From Nocardia paucivorans NBRC 100373 (GTDB lineage Bacteria; Actinomycetota; Actinomycetes; Mycobacteriales; Mycobacteriaceae): a stretch of DNA of 64,000 bases. Both the position numbers and the translations under genes were made by a program. Below, one piece after another: positions 1 to 13,897 of this stretch. The stretch spans positions 87,555 to 151,554 of the forward strand of contig NZ_BAGE01000035.1 of the NCBI RefSeq assembly GCF_000308675.1, given 5' to 3'. Within the stretch, counting starts at the first letter, position 1, and each line of letters begins with the position of its first letter. The notes below the pieces were generated by a model. That model did no database searches. It was not told the origin of the DNA and saw only the letters and a program-made list of their open reading frames with translations.

Positions 1-1314
<1,314 letters not shown>

Positions 1315-1324
1315 GCAGGCCGGT

Positions 1325-1362
1325 ATGCGACCGCTCGCCGAGGTGACGGCGAGCGGTCGCAT
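1325..1362 (+). terminator. Perfect 16-bp hairpin after uvrA
   Basis: Bases 1325-1340 and 1347-1362 are exact reverse complements around a 6-base loop. No T-tract follows, which is common for actinobacterial terminators. It starts 10 bases after the uvrA stop and probably ends that transcript. It could also act on the convergent gene at 1483-1824. Confidence 0.75.
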
Positions 1363-1482
1363 CGATCACCGGCCGCAGGATGGTCCCTTCGGTGCCGGTC
1401 GGCTTTCGTCACGAGGTGAGAGGCCGAAACACGGCGATCACACCATGGCGGTCGCGCGGTTCGGGTTCGGGAAGAGCTGCGG

Positions 1483-1824
1483 TCAGTAGACCGGGCCGGT
1501 GTACTTCTCGCCGGGCCCCTTGCCCGGTTCGTCCGGATGCGCCGACGCTTCCCGGAACGCGCGCTGCAATGACTGCAGACCCTCGCGCAGGGGACCGGCG
1601 TGCGGTCCCAGGTACTCCACGGAGGCGGTGATCAATCCGGCGAGTGCGGTGATCACTCGGCGTGCTTCGTCGAGATCGCGGGTGGCGCTGGTCTCCGGAT
1701 CCTCGTCGGCCAGCCCCAGCTTCTCCGCGGCCGAACTCATCAGCATCACCGCCGCTCGGCTGATCACCTCCACCGCGGGAATATCGGCCAGTTCGCGCAC
1801 GCTGCTGTCGGGCTGTTCGGTCAT
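1483..1824 (-). CDS. DUF1844 family protein
   Basis: This 113-residue protein matches the DUF1844 pattern: a short acidic start, a helix resembling PAVEVISRAAVMLMSSAAEKLGL, a DLDEARRVITALAGL segment and a Pro/Gly/Lys-rich end. The function of the family is not established. In actinobacteria it commonly sits beside infC, as here. The ATG at 1824 is the natural start. It is convergent with uvrA and probably a single-gene transcript. Confidence 0.8.
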   Translation of the reverse strand: MTEQPDSSVRELADIPAVEVISRAAVMLMSSAAEKLGLADEDPETSATRDLDEARRVITALAGLITASVEYLGPHAGPLREGLQSLQRAFREASAHPDEPGKGPGEKYTGPVY

Positions 1825-1897
1825 GAGCTACAAGGCTAGGTCCTGCCCGCGACGCCCTCGGCGGCGCGTCCGTCGTGACCGTCGGGTCGGAGCCGGC

Positions 1898-2458
1898 TCA
1901 GGCGGCGGTCGCGGCGCGCAGCAGCCGAAGTTGACCTATCTCCGCGATGTTCTTCATCAGCTCGCCGTTCACCCAGGCGGCCTGATGCGCGAGGGTCAAC
2001 CCGGTATCGGCGGGCCAGGGGTAGGCCGAGGGCGCGTCCAGTTCGGTGTCCGTGCCGCGATCCAGAACGGCGCGCCAGGCGGTGTGGAGTTCGGTGAGGC
2101 GGGCCAGGGTGGCCGTCGTATCACCCGGCCAGAACACCGCCGTGCGGTCGGGCGGGGTCCGGCCCTCGGCATGGTCTATGGCGGCGCCCCACCACCAGAT
2201 AATGTGCCAGGTGAGCCAACCGATGGTGGGGACGGGAACCGGATCGGGTTCGGTATCGGCCCAGTCCGGCCGCCATCGGCCGTCGTCGCCGCGGTGGACG
2301 GTCCAACAGGGCTCGGCCGGAGTCCAGTGCATATCGTCGTCGGCCAGCACGTCCAGATGCAGTCGCGCCAGTGACCAGGTGAAATCGAACTGCCAGTGCA
2401 GGAGATCACGTGGGGAACCCATGCGCGGCAGCCTGACAGGTCGAATCCCTTGCGGCAA
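1898..2458 (-). CDS. DinB-superfamily protein
   Basis: The 186-residue protein looks like a DinB/YfiT four-helix-bundle protein. It has a WQFDFTWSLARLHLDVL first helix, a WLTWHIIWWWG segment carrying the usual His, and a late HQAAWVNGELMKNIAEIG helix. Such proteins often bind a divalent metal and some act as thiol-dependent transferases, but the substrate here is unknown. The ATG at 2422 is a plausible alternative start because homology seems to begin at MGSPRDLLHW. It is divergent from infC. Confidence 0.7.
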   Translation of the reverse strand: MPQGIRPVRLPRMGSPRDLLHWQFDFTWSLARLHLDVLADDDMHWTPAEPCWTVHRGDDGRWRPDWADTEPDPVPVPTIGWLTWHIIWWWGAAIDHAEGRTPPDRTAVFWPGDTTATLARLTELHTAWRAVLDRGTDTELDAPSAYPWPADTGLTLAHQAAWVNGELMKNIAEIGQLRLLRAATAA

Positions 2459-2495
2459 AGGATTTTCCGGGTGGGTGATTCGGGAACCCGAGCGA

Positions 2496-2525
2496 TTCGT
2501 CGTCGGCCTCGGGAGATGCTAGACT
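2496..2525 (+). promoter_or_regulatory. Putative infC operon promoter
   Basis: A TAGACT -10 element (2520-2525) fits the actinobacterial TANNNT pattern and lies 18 bases after a weak -35-like TTCGTC (2496-2501). If used, it would give a leader of about 265 nt ahead of infC. The -35 match is poor, so confidence is moderate. Confidence 0.4.
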
Positions 2526-2529
2526 GACC

Positions 2530-2798
2530 GCTGACGACCGTCCCGGGTCCTGCCCGGGCAGACAAGTGGAGCCCGACTCCCACCGTTGCCGGTGAGCGAT
2601 CACCTGGTCAAACGGTCCGGTCACCCGCCGTAGCGGTGGGTTGCTCGATCTTCGGATCGGGTGGCCCGACCACAGCGTCCGGGTGGATCGGTCGACTCGG
2701 GCCTCGCTTGCGATGAAATATCGCGGCGGGGTCTTTGTGTTGAACAAGGGGTTCATTTCCTGCGGTCGTCACCGACACCGCTAGACCTAGGAGGCCCC
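2530..2798 (+). promoter_or_regulatory. Structured 5' leader of infC
   Basis: The stretch contains no convincing gene but at least two strong hairpins. One pairs 2623-2630 with 2634-2641 (8 bp, 3-base loop). The other pairs 2644-2650 with 2655-2661 (7 bp) around a TTCG tetraloop. They lie only two bases apart. The leader ends in a strong AGGAGG at 2789-2794. Leaders controlling the IF3-L35-L20 operon are known in other phyla. Whether this one responds to L20, IF3 or something else cannot be read from the sequence. Confidence 0.5.
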
Positions 2799-3442
<644 letters not shown>

Positions 3443-3443
<1 letters not shown>

Positions 3444-3466
3444 CGCGCCAACGCGCCAACGCGTCA
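3443..3466 (+). repeat. Three tandem copies of an 8-bp unit
   Basis: ACGCGCCA occurs twice, followed by ACGCGTCA, overlapping the infC stop codon and running into the infC-rpmI spacer. It alters no coding sequence beyond the stop region. It is one of several short tandem duplications in the window. Confidence 0.8.
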
Positions 3467-3556
3467 CCGCAGTACCGCGGGCCATCCGCGGATAACACCG
3501 ATCAGAACATCCGGTCCGCCGCTGCGCGGGCACGAGACAGATTGAGGTACTCCTCC

Positions 3557-3751
3557 ATGCCCAAGATGAAGAGCCACAGCGGCGCTTCGAAGCGATTCAA
3601 GGTGTCCGGTAAGGGCAAGTTGCGTCGGCAGCAGGCCAACCGTCGACACCTGTTCGAGCACAAGCCTTCCCGCCGGACTCGTCGTCTGGAGGGCACGGAG
3701 GCGGTCGCTGCCGCCGACGTTCGTCGTGTGAAGAAGCTGCTGGGTATCTGA
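3557..3751 (+). CDS. rpmI: 50S ribosomal protein L35
   Basis: L35 is a small basic protein of the large ribosomal subunit. The 64-residue product starts [18 protein letters not shown] and contains the conserved [16 protein letters not shown] segment, which is full length for the family. ATG 3557 is chosen over an upstream in-frame ATG at 3542 because the family begins at MPKMK. It lies between infC and rplT, the usual ribosomal operon order. Confidence 0.97.
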   Translation: MPKMKSHSGASKRFKVSGKGKLRRQQANRRHLFEHKPSRRTRRLEGTEAVAAADVRRVKKLLGI

Positions 3752-3829
3752 GACGCCTTCCGGCTCGATACCTTCCCCAACGACCACTCCGGGCGCGTCG
3801 GCGCCCCCAAGATCGAACAGGACTGACCA

Positions 3830-4210
3830 GTGGCACGCGTCAAAAGGGCCGTCAACGCTCAGAAGAAGCGCCGTTCCATCCTCGAGGCCTCGAAGGGCTA
3901 CCGTGGGCAGCGTTCCCGCCTCTACCGCAAGGCCAAGGAACAGCAGCTGCACTCGCTCAACTACGCCTACCGGGACCGTCGGGCGCGTAAGGGCGATTTC
4001 CGCAAGCTGTGGATCACCCGGATCAATGCCGCGGCCCGCGCCAACGACATCACCTACAACCGTTTCGTGCAGGGTCTGAAGGCCGCCGGCGTGGAGGTCG
4101 ACCGCAAGAACCTCGCCGAACTCGCGGTCTCCGATCCGCAGGCGTTCGCCGGTCTCGTCGCCGTCGCCAAGGCCGCCCTGCCGGAGGACGTCAACGCCCC
4201 GGCCGCCTGA
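3830..4210 (+). CDS. rplT: 50S ribosomal protein L20
   Basis: L20 is a 23S rRNA-binding assembly protein and in some bacteria a repressor of its own operon. The 126-residue product begins [15 protein letters not shown] from a GTG at 3830. It carries the expected basic helix followed by the compact C-domain ([21 protein letters not shown]). Length and motifs are standard. tsnR starts 5 bases after the stop, suggesting co-transcription. Confidence 0.97.
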   Translation: MARVKRAVNAQKKRRSILEASKGYRGQRSRLYRKAKEQQLHSLNYAYRDRRARKGDFRKLWITRINAAARANDITYNRFVQGLKAAGVEVDRKNLAELAVSDPQAFAGLVAVAKAALPEDVNAPAA

Positions 4211-4214
4211 TTCG

Positions 4215-5087
4215 GTGACGGTGTCGAACTCTCGTACGGCTCGACACGGGCAGCATTCGAAACGACCCGCGGAGGCGCTCTCCGAGCGCAATCCGCGGGT
4301 CGTTTCCGCTGTGAAGCTGCATCGCGGGGCGGCCCGCAAACGAGCCGGGCTGTTTCTCGCCGAGGGTGCGAACTCTGTCGCCGCGGCGCTGGAGACGGGT
4401 CGGGTCCGGGAACTGTTCTATTCCGTCGAGGGCGCGACCCGAGAACACGGGTTGATCGCGGGTGCCGCGGCCGCCGGTGTGCGCACGACCCTGGTCTCGG
4501 ATCGGGCGGCGCAGGCATTGGGGGAGACCGTCACCCCACCTGGGCTCGTCGCGGTCTGTGAGCTCGTCGATGTCCCGGTGGAACGGATCCTTCCCGAGTC
4601 CGAGGGCGCGGGGGATGCGCCGCGCATCCTCGCCGTGCCCGTCGGTATCGCCGATCCCGGTAACGCGGGCGCGCTCATCCGGGTGGTCGACGCGGTCGGC
4701 GCGGACGCCGTGATACTGGCCGGTGACAGTGTCGACCCGCACAACGGCAAATGTGTGCGTTCCTGCGCGGGCAGCCTCTTCCACGTCCCGATTGCGCGTG
4801 CCCGCGATACCTTTACCGTGCTCGATGCCATTCGGGCCGCGGGTATCACTGTCGTGGCCACCGCTGCCGATGGCGAGGTCGATCTCGACGACGCCGAGGA
4901 CCTGTTCACCAGGCCGGTCGCTTGGCTGTTCGGCAACGAGGCCCACGGGCTCGACCCGGAGGTGGCGGCCCGAGCCGATCATCGGGTGCGGATTCCCATC
5001 CGGGGTCGTGCCGAGAGCCTCAACCTGGCCACCGCGGCCGCCATATGTCTGTATGCGAATGCGAGGGTGCGTTTTCGGAATCGATGA
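4215..5087 (+). CDS. tsnR: SpoU/TrmH-family RNA 2'-O-methyltransferase
   Basis: SPOUT enzymes transfer methyl from S-adenosylmethionine to a ribose 2'-OH in rRNA or tRNA. The 290-residue protein has the N-terminal substrate-binding domain, motif I-like GIADPGNAGALIRVVDAVGAD, and C-terminal knot motifs LFGNEAHGL and RAESLNLATAAAICLY. The M. tuberculosis gene at the same place is named tsnR, but thiostrepton resistance is not proven here. GTG 4215 is taken as start; GTG 4221 is also possible. It is the last gene of the infC operon. Confidence 0.9.
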   Translation: MTVSNSRTARHGQHSKRPAEALSERNPRVVSAVKLHRGAARKRAGLFLAEGANSVAAALETGRVRELFYSVEGATREHGLIAGAAAAGVRTTLVSDRAAQALGETVTPPGLVAVCELVDVPVERILPESEGAGDAPRILAVPVGIADPGNAGALIRVVDAVGADAVILAGDSVDPHNGKCVRSCAGSLFHVPIARARDTFTVLDAIRAAGITVVATAADGEVDLDDAEDLFTRPVAWLFGNEAHGLDPEVAARADHRVRIPIRGRAESLNLATAAAICLYANARVRFRNR

Positions 5088-5108
5088 CCGGGTGGGTCGA
5101 GGCCTGGT

Positions 5109-5675
5109 TCAGTCGCCGTGTTCGTTCAGGTCCGCCAACAGTTCGCCGGCCCAGTCGGTGGGAATGGACTCGGGGCCGACGACCTGGAGTGCGGCCATGA
5201 CCGTGAGCAACATGCCGGTCGCCATGAAACGTCGGGTATCGGAGACCGAGGCGCCGGTGAGTTCCCGAACCAGTCGGTAGATTCTCCCGTAGCGTTCGCG
5301 GATGACCGGGCCGATTTCCGGCACCCGCGCCGCGGCGAAACCGTGGAGGAGTAGCCGGAGCAGATCGCCTTCGGCCAGGAAGACCTCGTATGCGTGCCCG
5401 AGGGCGTCCAGCGGTTCCGCATCGCCGGCCGATTGCGAGGCTTCGGTGAAGACCTGCTCGATGCGATCGCACACCCGGCCGAGCGCGGCGAGGAACAGGG
5501 CCTGTTTGGAGCCGAAGAGCCGGATCACATATGGCTGGGAGACACCCGCCCGTCGGGCTATCTCATCGGTACGGGTGGCCGCGTAACCGGCTTCCGCGAA
5601 TGCGGATATCGCTGCCGTCAGTACCTGCTCACCTCGTTCGCCCGCGGTCATCCGGGTCCTGCTCACCTCGGTCAT
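5109..5675 (-). CDS. TetR-family regulator, divergent from MFS efflux gene
   Basis: The 188-residue protein has a TetR N-terminal helix-turn-helix (AISAFAEAGYAATRTDEIARRAGVSQPYVIRLFGSKQALF) and a variable C-terminal ligand domain of about 130 residues. GGAGG precedes the ATG at 5675. It is transcribed away from the MFS transporter across 92 bases holding TTATC-N4-GATAA-type operators. Those operators recur, with the promoter, in front of the DoxX gene at 21.5-22.05 kb. This regulator is therefore the best candidate to control both targets. The inducer is unknown. Confidence 0.9.
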   Translation of the reverse strand: MTEVSRTRMTAGERGEQVLTAAISAFAEAGYAATRTDEIARRAGVSQPYVIRLFGSKQALFLAALGRVCDRIEQVFTEASQSAGDAEPLDALGHAYEVFLAEGDLLRLLLHGFAAARVPEIGPVIRERYGRIYRLVRELTGASVSDTRRFMATGMLLTVMAALQVVGPESIPTDWAGELLADLNEHGD

Positions 5676-5697
5676 CGTCCTCCTTCCAGCCGATCCC

Positions 5698-5726
5698 TTG
5701 ACATGTTATCAGCCGATGCATACTTT
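5698..5726 (+). promoter_or_regulatory. Promoter of the MFS efflux gene with operator in the spacer
   Basis: A perfect -35 TTGACA (5698-5703) is separated by 17 bases from TACTTT (5721-5726), a good TANNNT -10. The spacer contains TGTTATCAGCCGATG, a half-operator for the neighbouring TetR protein. The same arrangement occurs on the minus strand at 22134-22162. Confidence 0.8.
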
Positions 5727-5738
5727 CGACGATATTGG

Positions 5739-5752
5739 TTATCAGTCGATTA
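5739..5752 (+). promoter_or_regulatory. TetR operator overlapping the MFS transcription start
   Basis: TTATC (5739-5743), AGTC, then GATTA (5748-5752) forms an imperfect palindrome just downstream of the -10. A repressor here would block transcription start. It matches the centre of the perfect 20-bp palindrome at 22110-22129. Confidence 0.7.
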
Positions 5753-5767
5753 CAACAAGGAGTGGAT

Positions 5768-7231
5768 ATGGCCGAGACGATTACCTCGACGCCCGTACCC
5801 CCGCTCGGCGCCCCCGTTCGGCCGTCTACGCTCGAGGCTCCGCCGACCCACACCGACGACCCCGGGCCGCGTAGACCACTCGCCGCCGTCCTCGCCGCGG
5901 TCGGCATCCCGATGTTCATGGTCACCCTCGACAATCTGGTGGTCACCACCGCCTTGCCGGTGATCCGCGCGGAGTTGAACGCTTCGCTCGGCGATCTGCA
6001 ATGGTTCGTCAACGCCTATACGCTCTCGTTCGCCTCGCTACTGCTCACCGCGTCCACGCTCGGTGACCGCATGGGCCGTCGGCGAATCTTCACGGCCGGT
6101 ATCGCGCTGTTCACGCTCGCCTCCGCGGCCTGCGCACTGGCCACCGACCCCACCATGCTGGTCGTCGCCCGCGCGATCCAGGGATTCGGCGCCGCCGCGG
6201 TGATGCCGCTCTCTCTGACCCTGCTCACGGACGCGGTCCCGCGGCGGTTGCGCAGCGCCGCCATCGGTATCTGGGGCGGTGTCTCCGGCCTCGGGGTCGC
6301 GCTCGGCCCGCTGCTCGGTGGGGCGGTGGTCGACGGACTGAGCTGGCAGTGGATCTTCTGGGTGAACGTTCCGATCGGACTGCTGGTGCTTCCACTGGTG
6401 GTGTGGGCCCTGCGGGATGTCCGAGGTGGCGGCCGGCAGTTGGATCCGCTCGGCCTGGTATCGGCGTCCGGGGGAGTGTTGGCCGTGGTGTGGGGGATCG
6501 TGCACGGTGCCGAGGACGGTTGGACCTCCCGCGGTGTGCTCACGGCTCTGATCGGCGGTGCCGTATTACTGGCCGCCCTGATCGGCTGGGAGTCGCGGAC
6601 CGCCACGCCCATGCTGCCGATGCGGTTGTTCCGGATACGGGCCTTCGGTGTGGCCAATGTGGTGGCCTTCGCCTTCTCTGTCGGCGTATTCGGGTCGATC
6701 TTCCTGCTGGCCCAGTTCTTCCAGGTGGTGCAGGGCTACAGCCCATTCGAATCCGGGGTCCGCACCATGCCGTGGACCATGGCCCCCATGGTGGTCGCGC
6801 CATTGGCCGGTCTGGTGATCGACCGGGTGGGCGCCCGTGTTCTGTTGGTGAGCGGGCAGGTGCTGTTGGCGGTGGGGTTGGCCTGGATGGCCGCGATCAC
6901 CACCACCGATATCGGCTACGGATCGTTCGTCGTTCCCATGCTGCTCGCCGGAACCGGTATGGGGCTCACCTTCGCGCCATTGGCGACCGTGGTGATGGCG
7001 AGTGCTCCCGAGGAGGACCGGTCCATTGCCTCGGGCACCAACAACACCGTCCGCGAGGTCGGGGTGGCCATGGGTATCGCGGTGCTGACCTCGGTGTTCG
7101 TCTCATACGGCGGCTACACCGATCCCCAGGGCTATGTGGAGGGTCTGGTCCCCGCCGTATGGGTGGGCGCGGCGATCGTCGCGACCGCCGCACTGGTCTC
7201 ACTGCTCATACCGGGCCGACGTGCGGCCTAG
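5768..7231 (+). CDS. MFS drug efflux transporter, DHA2 (14-TM) type
   Basis: The 487-residue membrane protein belongs to the EmrB/QacA drug:proton antiporter family. It shows LDNLVVTTALPVIRAELNAS in helix 1, the motif-A loop GDRMGRRR, and the motif-C glycine-rich GVSGLGVALGPLLGG. About 14 hydrophobic segments are present. ATG 5768 is chosen because AAGGAG precedes it; an upstream in-frame ATG at 5735 lies in the operator. The divergent TetR and tandem operators indicate substrate-inducible efflux. The substrate is unknown. Confidence 0.93.
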   Translation: MAETITSTPVPPLGAPVRPSTLEAPPTHTDDPGPRRPLAAVLAAVGIPMFMVTLDNLVVTTALPVIRAELNASLGDLQWFVNAYTLSFASLLLTASTLGDRMGRRRIFTAGIALFTLASAACALATDPTMLVVARAIQGFGAAAVMPLSLTLLTDAVPRRLRSAAIGIWGGVSGLGVALGPLLGGAVVDGLSWQWIFWVNVPIGLLVLPLVVWALRDVRGGGRQLDPLGLVSASGGVLAVVWGIVHGAEDGWTSRGVLTALIGGAVLLAALIGWESRTATPMLPMRLFRIRAFGVANVVAFAFSVGVFGSIFLLAQFFQVVQGYSPFESGVRTMPWTMAPMVVAPLAGLVIDRVGARVLLVSGQVLLAVGLAWMAAITTTDIGYGSFVVPMLLAGTGMGLTFAPLATVVMASAPEEDRSIASGTNNTVREVGVAMGIAVLTSVFVSYGGYTDPQGYVEGLVPAVWVGAAIVATAALVSLLIPGRRAA

Positions 7232-7238
7232 CGATGGC

Positions 7239-7282
7239 GGTCGAACGGCGGCATCCCCCGAGCGGGGTGCCGTCGTTCGACC
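7239..7282. terminator. Bidirectional terminator between convergent genes
   Basis: Arms 7239-7258 and 7264-7282 pair over about 19 positions with one wobble and one bulge around a 5-base loop. The element sits in the 96-base gap between the MFS gene and the convergent mannosyltransferase, so it can end both transcripts. Confidence 0.75.
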
Positions 7283-7327
7283 TGGGGCGGGGAGATCCCG
7301 GCACACGCGGCGACGATCTCGAGCGGA

Positions 7328-9882
<2,555 letters not shown>

Positions 9883-9910
9883 CCGTTTCGACTAGAGAGC
9901 GATACGACAA

Positions 9911-12415
9911 GTGCGAGTAGCGCAGTCCTGGCTGACCGAACTCATCCGGCGCACCACCCCCGACTGGTCGGTAACCCCGGAGGAACTCGACGCCGGTTTC
10001 GTCCGGGTCGGGTTGGAGGTCGAAGAGGTCGACAAGCTGCGACCGGTGACCGGGGATATCGAGCGGCCGCTGGTGGTCGGGCGGGTCGCCGAGATCACCG
10101 AGCTCACCGGCTTCAAGAAACCGATCCGATTCTGCAAGGTCGATATCGGCAAACCCGAGCTCCAGGAGATCATCTGCGGAGCCACGAACTTCGCCGTGGG
10201 CGATCTGGTGGTCGTGGTGTTGCCCGGTGGGGTGCTGCCCGGCGGGTTCGCAATTTCCTCCCGCAAGACCTATGGGCATATCTCCAACGGCATGATCTGC
10301 TCGGTCGCCGAACTCGGGATCGGCAAGGACCACTCCGGCATCCTGGTGCTGGAACCCGGTAGCGCCGAGCCCGGCGCCGACGCCAACGAGCTGCTCGGCC
10401 TCGACGACACCGTCATCGAACTCAATATCACCCCCGACCGCGGCTACTGCTTCTCGCTGCGCGGCCTGGCCCGGGAACTGGCCTGCGGTTTCGACCTCGG
10501 ATACGCCGATCCCGCGGTGCGTGTGCTGCCGAACGACGAGGCCGAGGCCTGGCCGTTGCAGGTGACCGAGGAATCGCGGTGCACCCGGTTCGGGATACGT
10601 CGGGTGACCGGTATCGACCCCGATGCGGTGAGCCCGTGGTGGCTGCAGCGCCGGTTGCTGTTGGCCGGGGTGCGGCCGATCTCGCCGGCGGTGGACGTCA
10701 CCAACTACGTGATGTTGGAGCTGGGGCAGCCGCTGCACGCCTTCGACGCGGCGAAACTGTCCGGTTCCCTGGTGGTGCGGCGGGCGCAGACGGGGGAGAA
10801 GCTGCGCACCCTCGACGACGTCGAACGGGTCCTCGACCCGGAGGATGTGGTGATCGCAGACGATTCCGGTGTGATCTCCCTGGCCGGGGTGATGGGTGGG
10901 GCGAGCACCGAGGTGGGCGCCGAAACCACCGATGTGGTGCTGGAGGCGGCCACCTGGGATTCGCTGCTGGTCTACCGCACCGCCCGCCGGCACAAACTCG
11001 TCTCCGAGGCGAGTAAACGCTACGAGCGAGTGGTGGACCCGGAACTCAATCTGGCCGCCCTGGACCGAGCCGCCGCCCTGCTGGCCGAGATCGCCGGCGG
11101 CACCGTGGAACCGGCGCTCACCGATTTCCGGGCGGTTCTGCCCGCGCCGGAGCCGATCCGAATGGACATCGACCACGCCGACAAGGTGGCCGGCGTGGTC
11201 TACCCGACCGGGACGTCGGCGCGCCGGCTCACCCAGATCGGCTGTCAGGTCGACGTGGGGGTGAACGAGACCACCGGTCACGCACAGCTGGTGGTCACCC
11301 CACCCAGCTGGCGGCCCGATCTGGCCCAGCCCGCGGATCTGGTGGAGGAGGTGCTGCGACTGGAGGGACTCGAGCAGATCCCGCTGGTGCTGCCCAAGGC
11401 TCCCGCCGGTCGGGGCCTGTCCCCGCAGCAGCAGCGGCGGCGCTCGGTGAGTCGGGCGCTGGCCTTCGCCGGTTGTGTGGAGGTGCCGCCGCCGGTGTTC
11501 CTGCCCGCCGACGTCTTCGATGTGTGGGGGCTGGACGACGACGATCCGCGTCGCACCACCACCCGAGTGCTCAACCCACTCGATGTGGACCGGGCCGAAC
11601 TGGCCACCACCCTGCTGCCCGGCATGCTGGAGGTGGCAGCCCGCAATATCTCGCGCGGCGCTCGCGATCTGTCGCTCTACGGGATCGCGCAGGTGGTGCT
11701 GCCCGGACCGGAGACCAAGCCGGTCGACCCGCTGCCGGTGGATCGGCGGCCGACCGACGAGGAGGTGGCCGCGCTATTGGCGTCGCTGCCGGAGCAGCCG
11801 GTGCATGTGGCGGCGGTGCTCACCGGACGTCGGGAGCCGCGCGGCCCGTGGGGCCCGGGCCGACAGGCCGAGGCCGCCGACGCCTTCGCGCTCGCCGATG
11901 TCATCGGCGCGGCGGCCGGCGTGCCGATCGAACGCCGCGCCGGCAGGTATCTGCCGTGGCATCCGGGTCGATGCGCCGAACTGGTGGTCGACGGTGTGGT
12001 GGTCGGTCACGCCGGTGAACTGCACCCGGCCGTGCTGGAACGGTCCGGTCTGCCGCCGCGCACCTGCGCGCTGGAACTGAATCTGGATGCGCTTCCGCTG
12101 CGGGATTCCCGACCGGCGCCGCTGGTGTCGCCGTTCCCGGCCGTGCTGCAGGATGTCTCGGTGAGCGTCGACCGCGAGGTCCCCGCCGCAGCCGTGGAGT
12201 CGGCGTTGCGCTCCGGTGGCGGCGACCTGCTCGAGGACATCGCCCTGTTCGATGTCTACGAAGGCGCTCAGGTAGGCGAGGGTCGCAAATCCCTCACCTA
12301 CGCGCTGCGGTTCCGGGCACCGGACCGCACCCTCACCGAGGACGAGGCGAGCGCCGCCCGTGACGCAGCGGTGGCCGCGGCCGCCGAGACGGTCGGCGCG
12401 GTGCTGCGCTCTTGA
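9911..12415 (+). CDS. pheT: Phenylalanine-tRNA ligase beta subunit
   Basis: PheT is the large structural and editing subunit of the phenylalanyl-tRNA synthetase. The 834 residues comprise the N-terminal tRNA-binding (EMAP-like) domain, the B3/B4 editing region ([28 protein letters not shown]), the B5 domain, the catalytic-like domain and the C-terminal anticodon-binding fold ([16 protein letters not shown]). It starts with GTG. The stop overlaps the TTG start of the next gene by 3 to 4 bases, so the hydrolase is probably translationally coupled. Confidence 0.96.
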   Translation: MRVAQSWLTELIRRTTPDWSVTPEELDAGFVRVGLEVEEVDKLRPVTGDIERPLVVGRVAEITELTGFKKPIRFCKVDIGKPELQEIICGATNFAVGDLVVVVLPGGVLPGGFAISSRKTYGHISNGMICSVAELGIGKDHSGILVLEPGSAEPGADANELLGLDDTVIELNITPDRGYCFSLRGLARELACGFDLGYADPAVRVLPNDEAEAWPLQVTEESRCTRFGIRRVTGIDPDAVSPWWLQRRLLLAGVRPISPAVDVTNYVMLELGQPLHAFDAAKLSGSLVVRRAQTGEKLRTLDDVERVLDPEDVVIADDSGVISLAGVMGGASTEVGAETTDVVLEAATWDSLLVYRTARRHKLVSEASKRYERVVDPELNLAALDRAAALLAEIAGGTVEPALTDFRAVLPAPEPIRMDIDHADKVAGVVYPTGTSARRLTQIGCQVDVGVNETTGHAQLVVTPPSWRPDLAQPADLVEEVLRLEGLEQIPLVLPKAPAGRGLSPQQQRRRSVSRALAFAGCVEVPPPVFLPADVFDVWGLDDDDPRRTTTRVLNPLDVDRAELATTLLPGMLEVAARNISRGARDLSLYGIAQVVLPGPETKPVDPLPVDRRPTDEEVAALLASLPEQPVHVAAVLTGRREPRGPWGPGRQAEAADAFALADVIGAAAGVPIERRAGRYLPWHPGRCAELVVDGVVVGHAGELHPAVLERSGLPPRTCALELNLDALPLRDSRPAPLVSPFPAVLQDVSVSVDREVPAAAVESALRSGGGDLLEDIALFDVYEGAQVGEGRKSLTYALRFRAPDRTLTEDEASAARDAAVAAAAETVGAVLRS

Positions 12416-13227
12416 CCACATCGGTCCGGAGATCGTGGCGGCCGGGCCATCCGGCCCGGCCGATCCTGTACGCGCTCACCTACCGGCCGACGCGTCGGAT
12501 CGAGCGGACGCCGTCTGCGCTCGGACTGGACTACACCGATCTGTCCATCCCGACCGCCGACGGCCGGACCCTGCACGCCTGGTGGGTGCGTGCGCAACGT
12601 CCGATCGGCCACATCCTGTTCGCGCACGGGAACGCAGGCAATATCGGTGACCGGGTGCCGATCTACGCCCTGCTGAACGCCGCCGGATTCGACGTTTTGG
12701 CCTTCGACTACCGCGGTTACGGCCGCAGCACCGGCCGCCCCTCCGAAACCGGTACCGCCCTGGATGCTCGCGCCGCCCGGCAGGCGCTGCTCGATCGGCC
12801 GGGTGTCGATCCGGAGCGCGTCGTCTATCTGGGTAAATCCCTCGGTGGCGCGGTCATGCTGGAACTGGCCGTGGCGCATCCGCCCGCCGGGCTCGTCCTC
12901 ATGTCCACCTTCACCGGTCTGCGTGACACGGCCCGGCGGCTGTATCCGTTCCTGCCCGCGCCCGCCATTCCGGACGCCTACCCGAGCCTGCGCCGTATTC
13001 CGTCACTGACGGCGCCGCTGCTGCTCATGCACGGTGACCGGGACGAGTTGATCCCGCTGAGCCACGCCGAACGCCTCTACGCGGCAGCTCCCGAGCCGAA
13101 GCGGCTCATGGTGTATCCCGGGGCGGGGCACAACGACATCATCGGTATGGCCATGACGGACTGGGCCGCGGCGATCGTCGAATGGGCGCAGGAAAACGAG
13201 ATCATCCGCCGCGCCGCCGACCGGTGA
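12412..13227 (+). CDS. Alpha/beta hydrolase (BEM46/ABHD13-like)
   Basis: The 271-residue protein has the hydrolase fold with oxyanion region [10 protein letters not shown], nucleophile elbow GKSLGG, an acid in HGDRDELIP and catalytic His in GAGHNDI. The substrate is unknown; relatives are serine hydrolases with membrane-associated roles. Start is TTG 12412, whose bases TTGA overlap the pheT stop. It opens the accessory stretch that separates pheT from argC. Confidence 0.85.
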   Translation: MTTSVRRSWRPGHPARPILYALTYRPTRRIERTPSALGLDYTDLSIPTADGRTLHAWWVRAQRPIGHILFAHGNAGNIGDRVPIYALLNAAGFDVLAFDYRGYGRSTGRPSETGTALDARAARQALLDRPGVDPERVVYLGKSLGGAVMLELAVAHPPAGLVLMSTFTGLRDTARRLYPFLPAPAIPDAYPSLRRIPSLTAPLLLMHGDRDELIPLSHAERLYAAAPEPKRLMVYPGAGHNDIIGMAMTDWAAAIVEWAQENEIIRRAADR

Positions 13228-13346
13228 CGGCATTCGTCGTCCGCCGTGGCTGCGTAGCCTGAGAAATATGAGCGGCAGGCGCTCGAAGGTGGTGGCGCGG
13301 CGTGACCGTGGAGGGCGCGCCCGTTCATACCGCGAAAGGACACAGT

Positions 13347-13856
13347 ATGAGTGAACCCGATGCGGATCCGAGTGAGTTGGCGGTGCGGTTGGCCGCCTTG
13401 TCCGATGAGCAACTGCTCGCCGTGTTGAGTGTGGTCACCTCCGGCCGTCCGGGATTGGCGGAGGTGTACGAGGTGGTCACCCGACTGCTCGCCCGGACCG
13501 GCGCGACCGGACCGAACCCCGACGTGATTCCCGACACCCCGATATCCACCGGATATCAATCCTCTTCTGGTGGTCGGGTGTCTCCGCAGGTGGGTGGGGG
13601 CTTTTCCGCCGATACGGGGGTGACCGATCCCGGCGGTGGTGATCTCGGCGGTTATGGTCCCGATGGTGTGCCGACCTTCGAGTCGGTTCGCGATAAGGTC
13701 GAGCAGCGCTTCGGTACCGCGCAGGGGATGAGTGAACTCGACCGCCGAACTCCGGCGGGGCGTGGCGTCGACGAACAATGGGAGGCGCGCGAACAGGCCG
13801 CGCGAGAGCGTCTGGAGCAGATCCGGAAATCGGTGCGCGGCGAGCGCGGCGAATGA
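13347..13856 (+). CDS. Hypothetical actinobacterial protein
   Basis: I do not recognise this 169-residue protein. It has an N-terminal helical part (ELAVRLAALSDEQLLAVLSVVTSGRPGLAEVYEVVTRLLAR), a Gly/Ser/Pro-rich middle, and a charged C-terminal helix. It has no signal peptide or membrane segment. AAAGGA precedes ATG 13347, which is preferred to the upstream ATG-like start. The next gene begins 41 bases later on the same strand and may share its transcript. Confidence 0.6.
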   Translation: MSEPDADPSELAVRLAALSDEQLLAVLSVVTSGRPGLAEVYEVVTRLLARTGATGPNPDVIPDTPISTGYQSSSGGRVSPQVGGGFSADTGVTDPGGGDLGGYGPDGVPTFESVRDKVEQRFGTAQGMSELDRRTPAGRGVDEQWEAREQAARERLEQIRKSVRGERGE

Positions 13857-13897
13857 GGCCGGTCCGGTCCTCCGGCCCGGCAGGATAGGTGGACCCC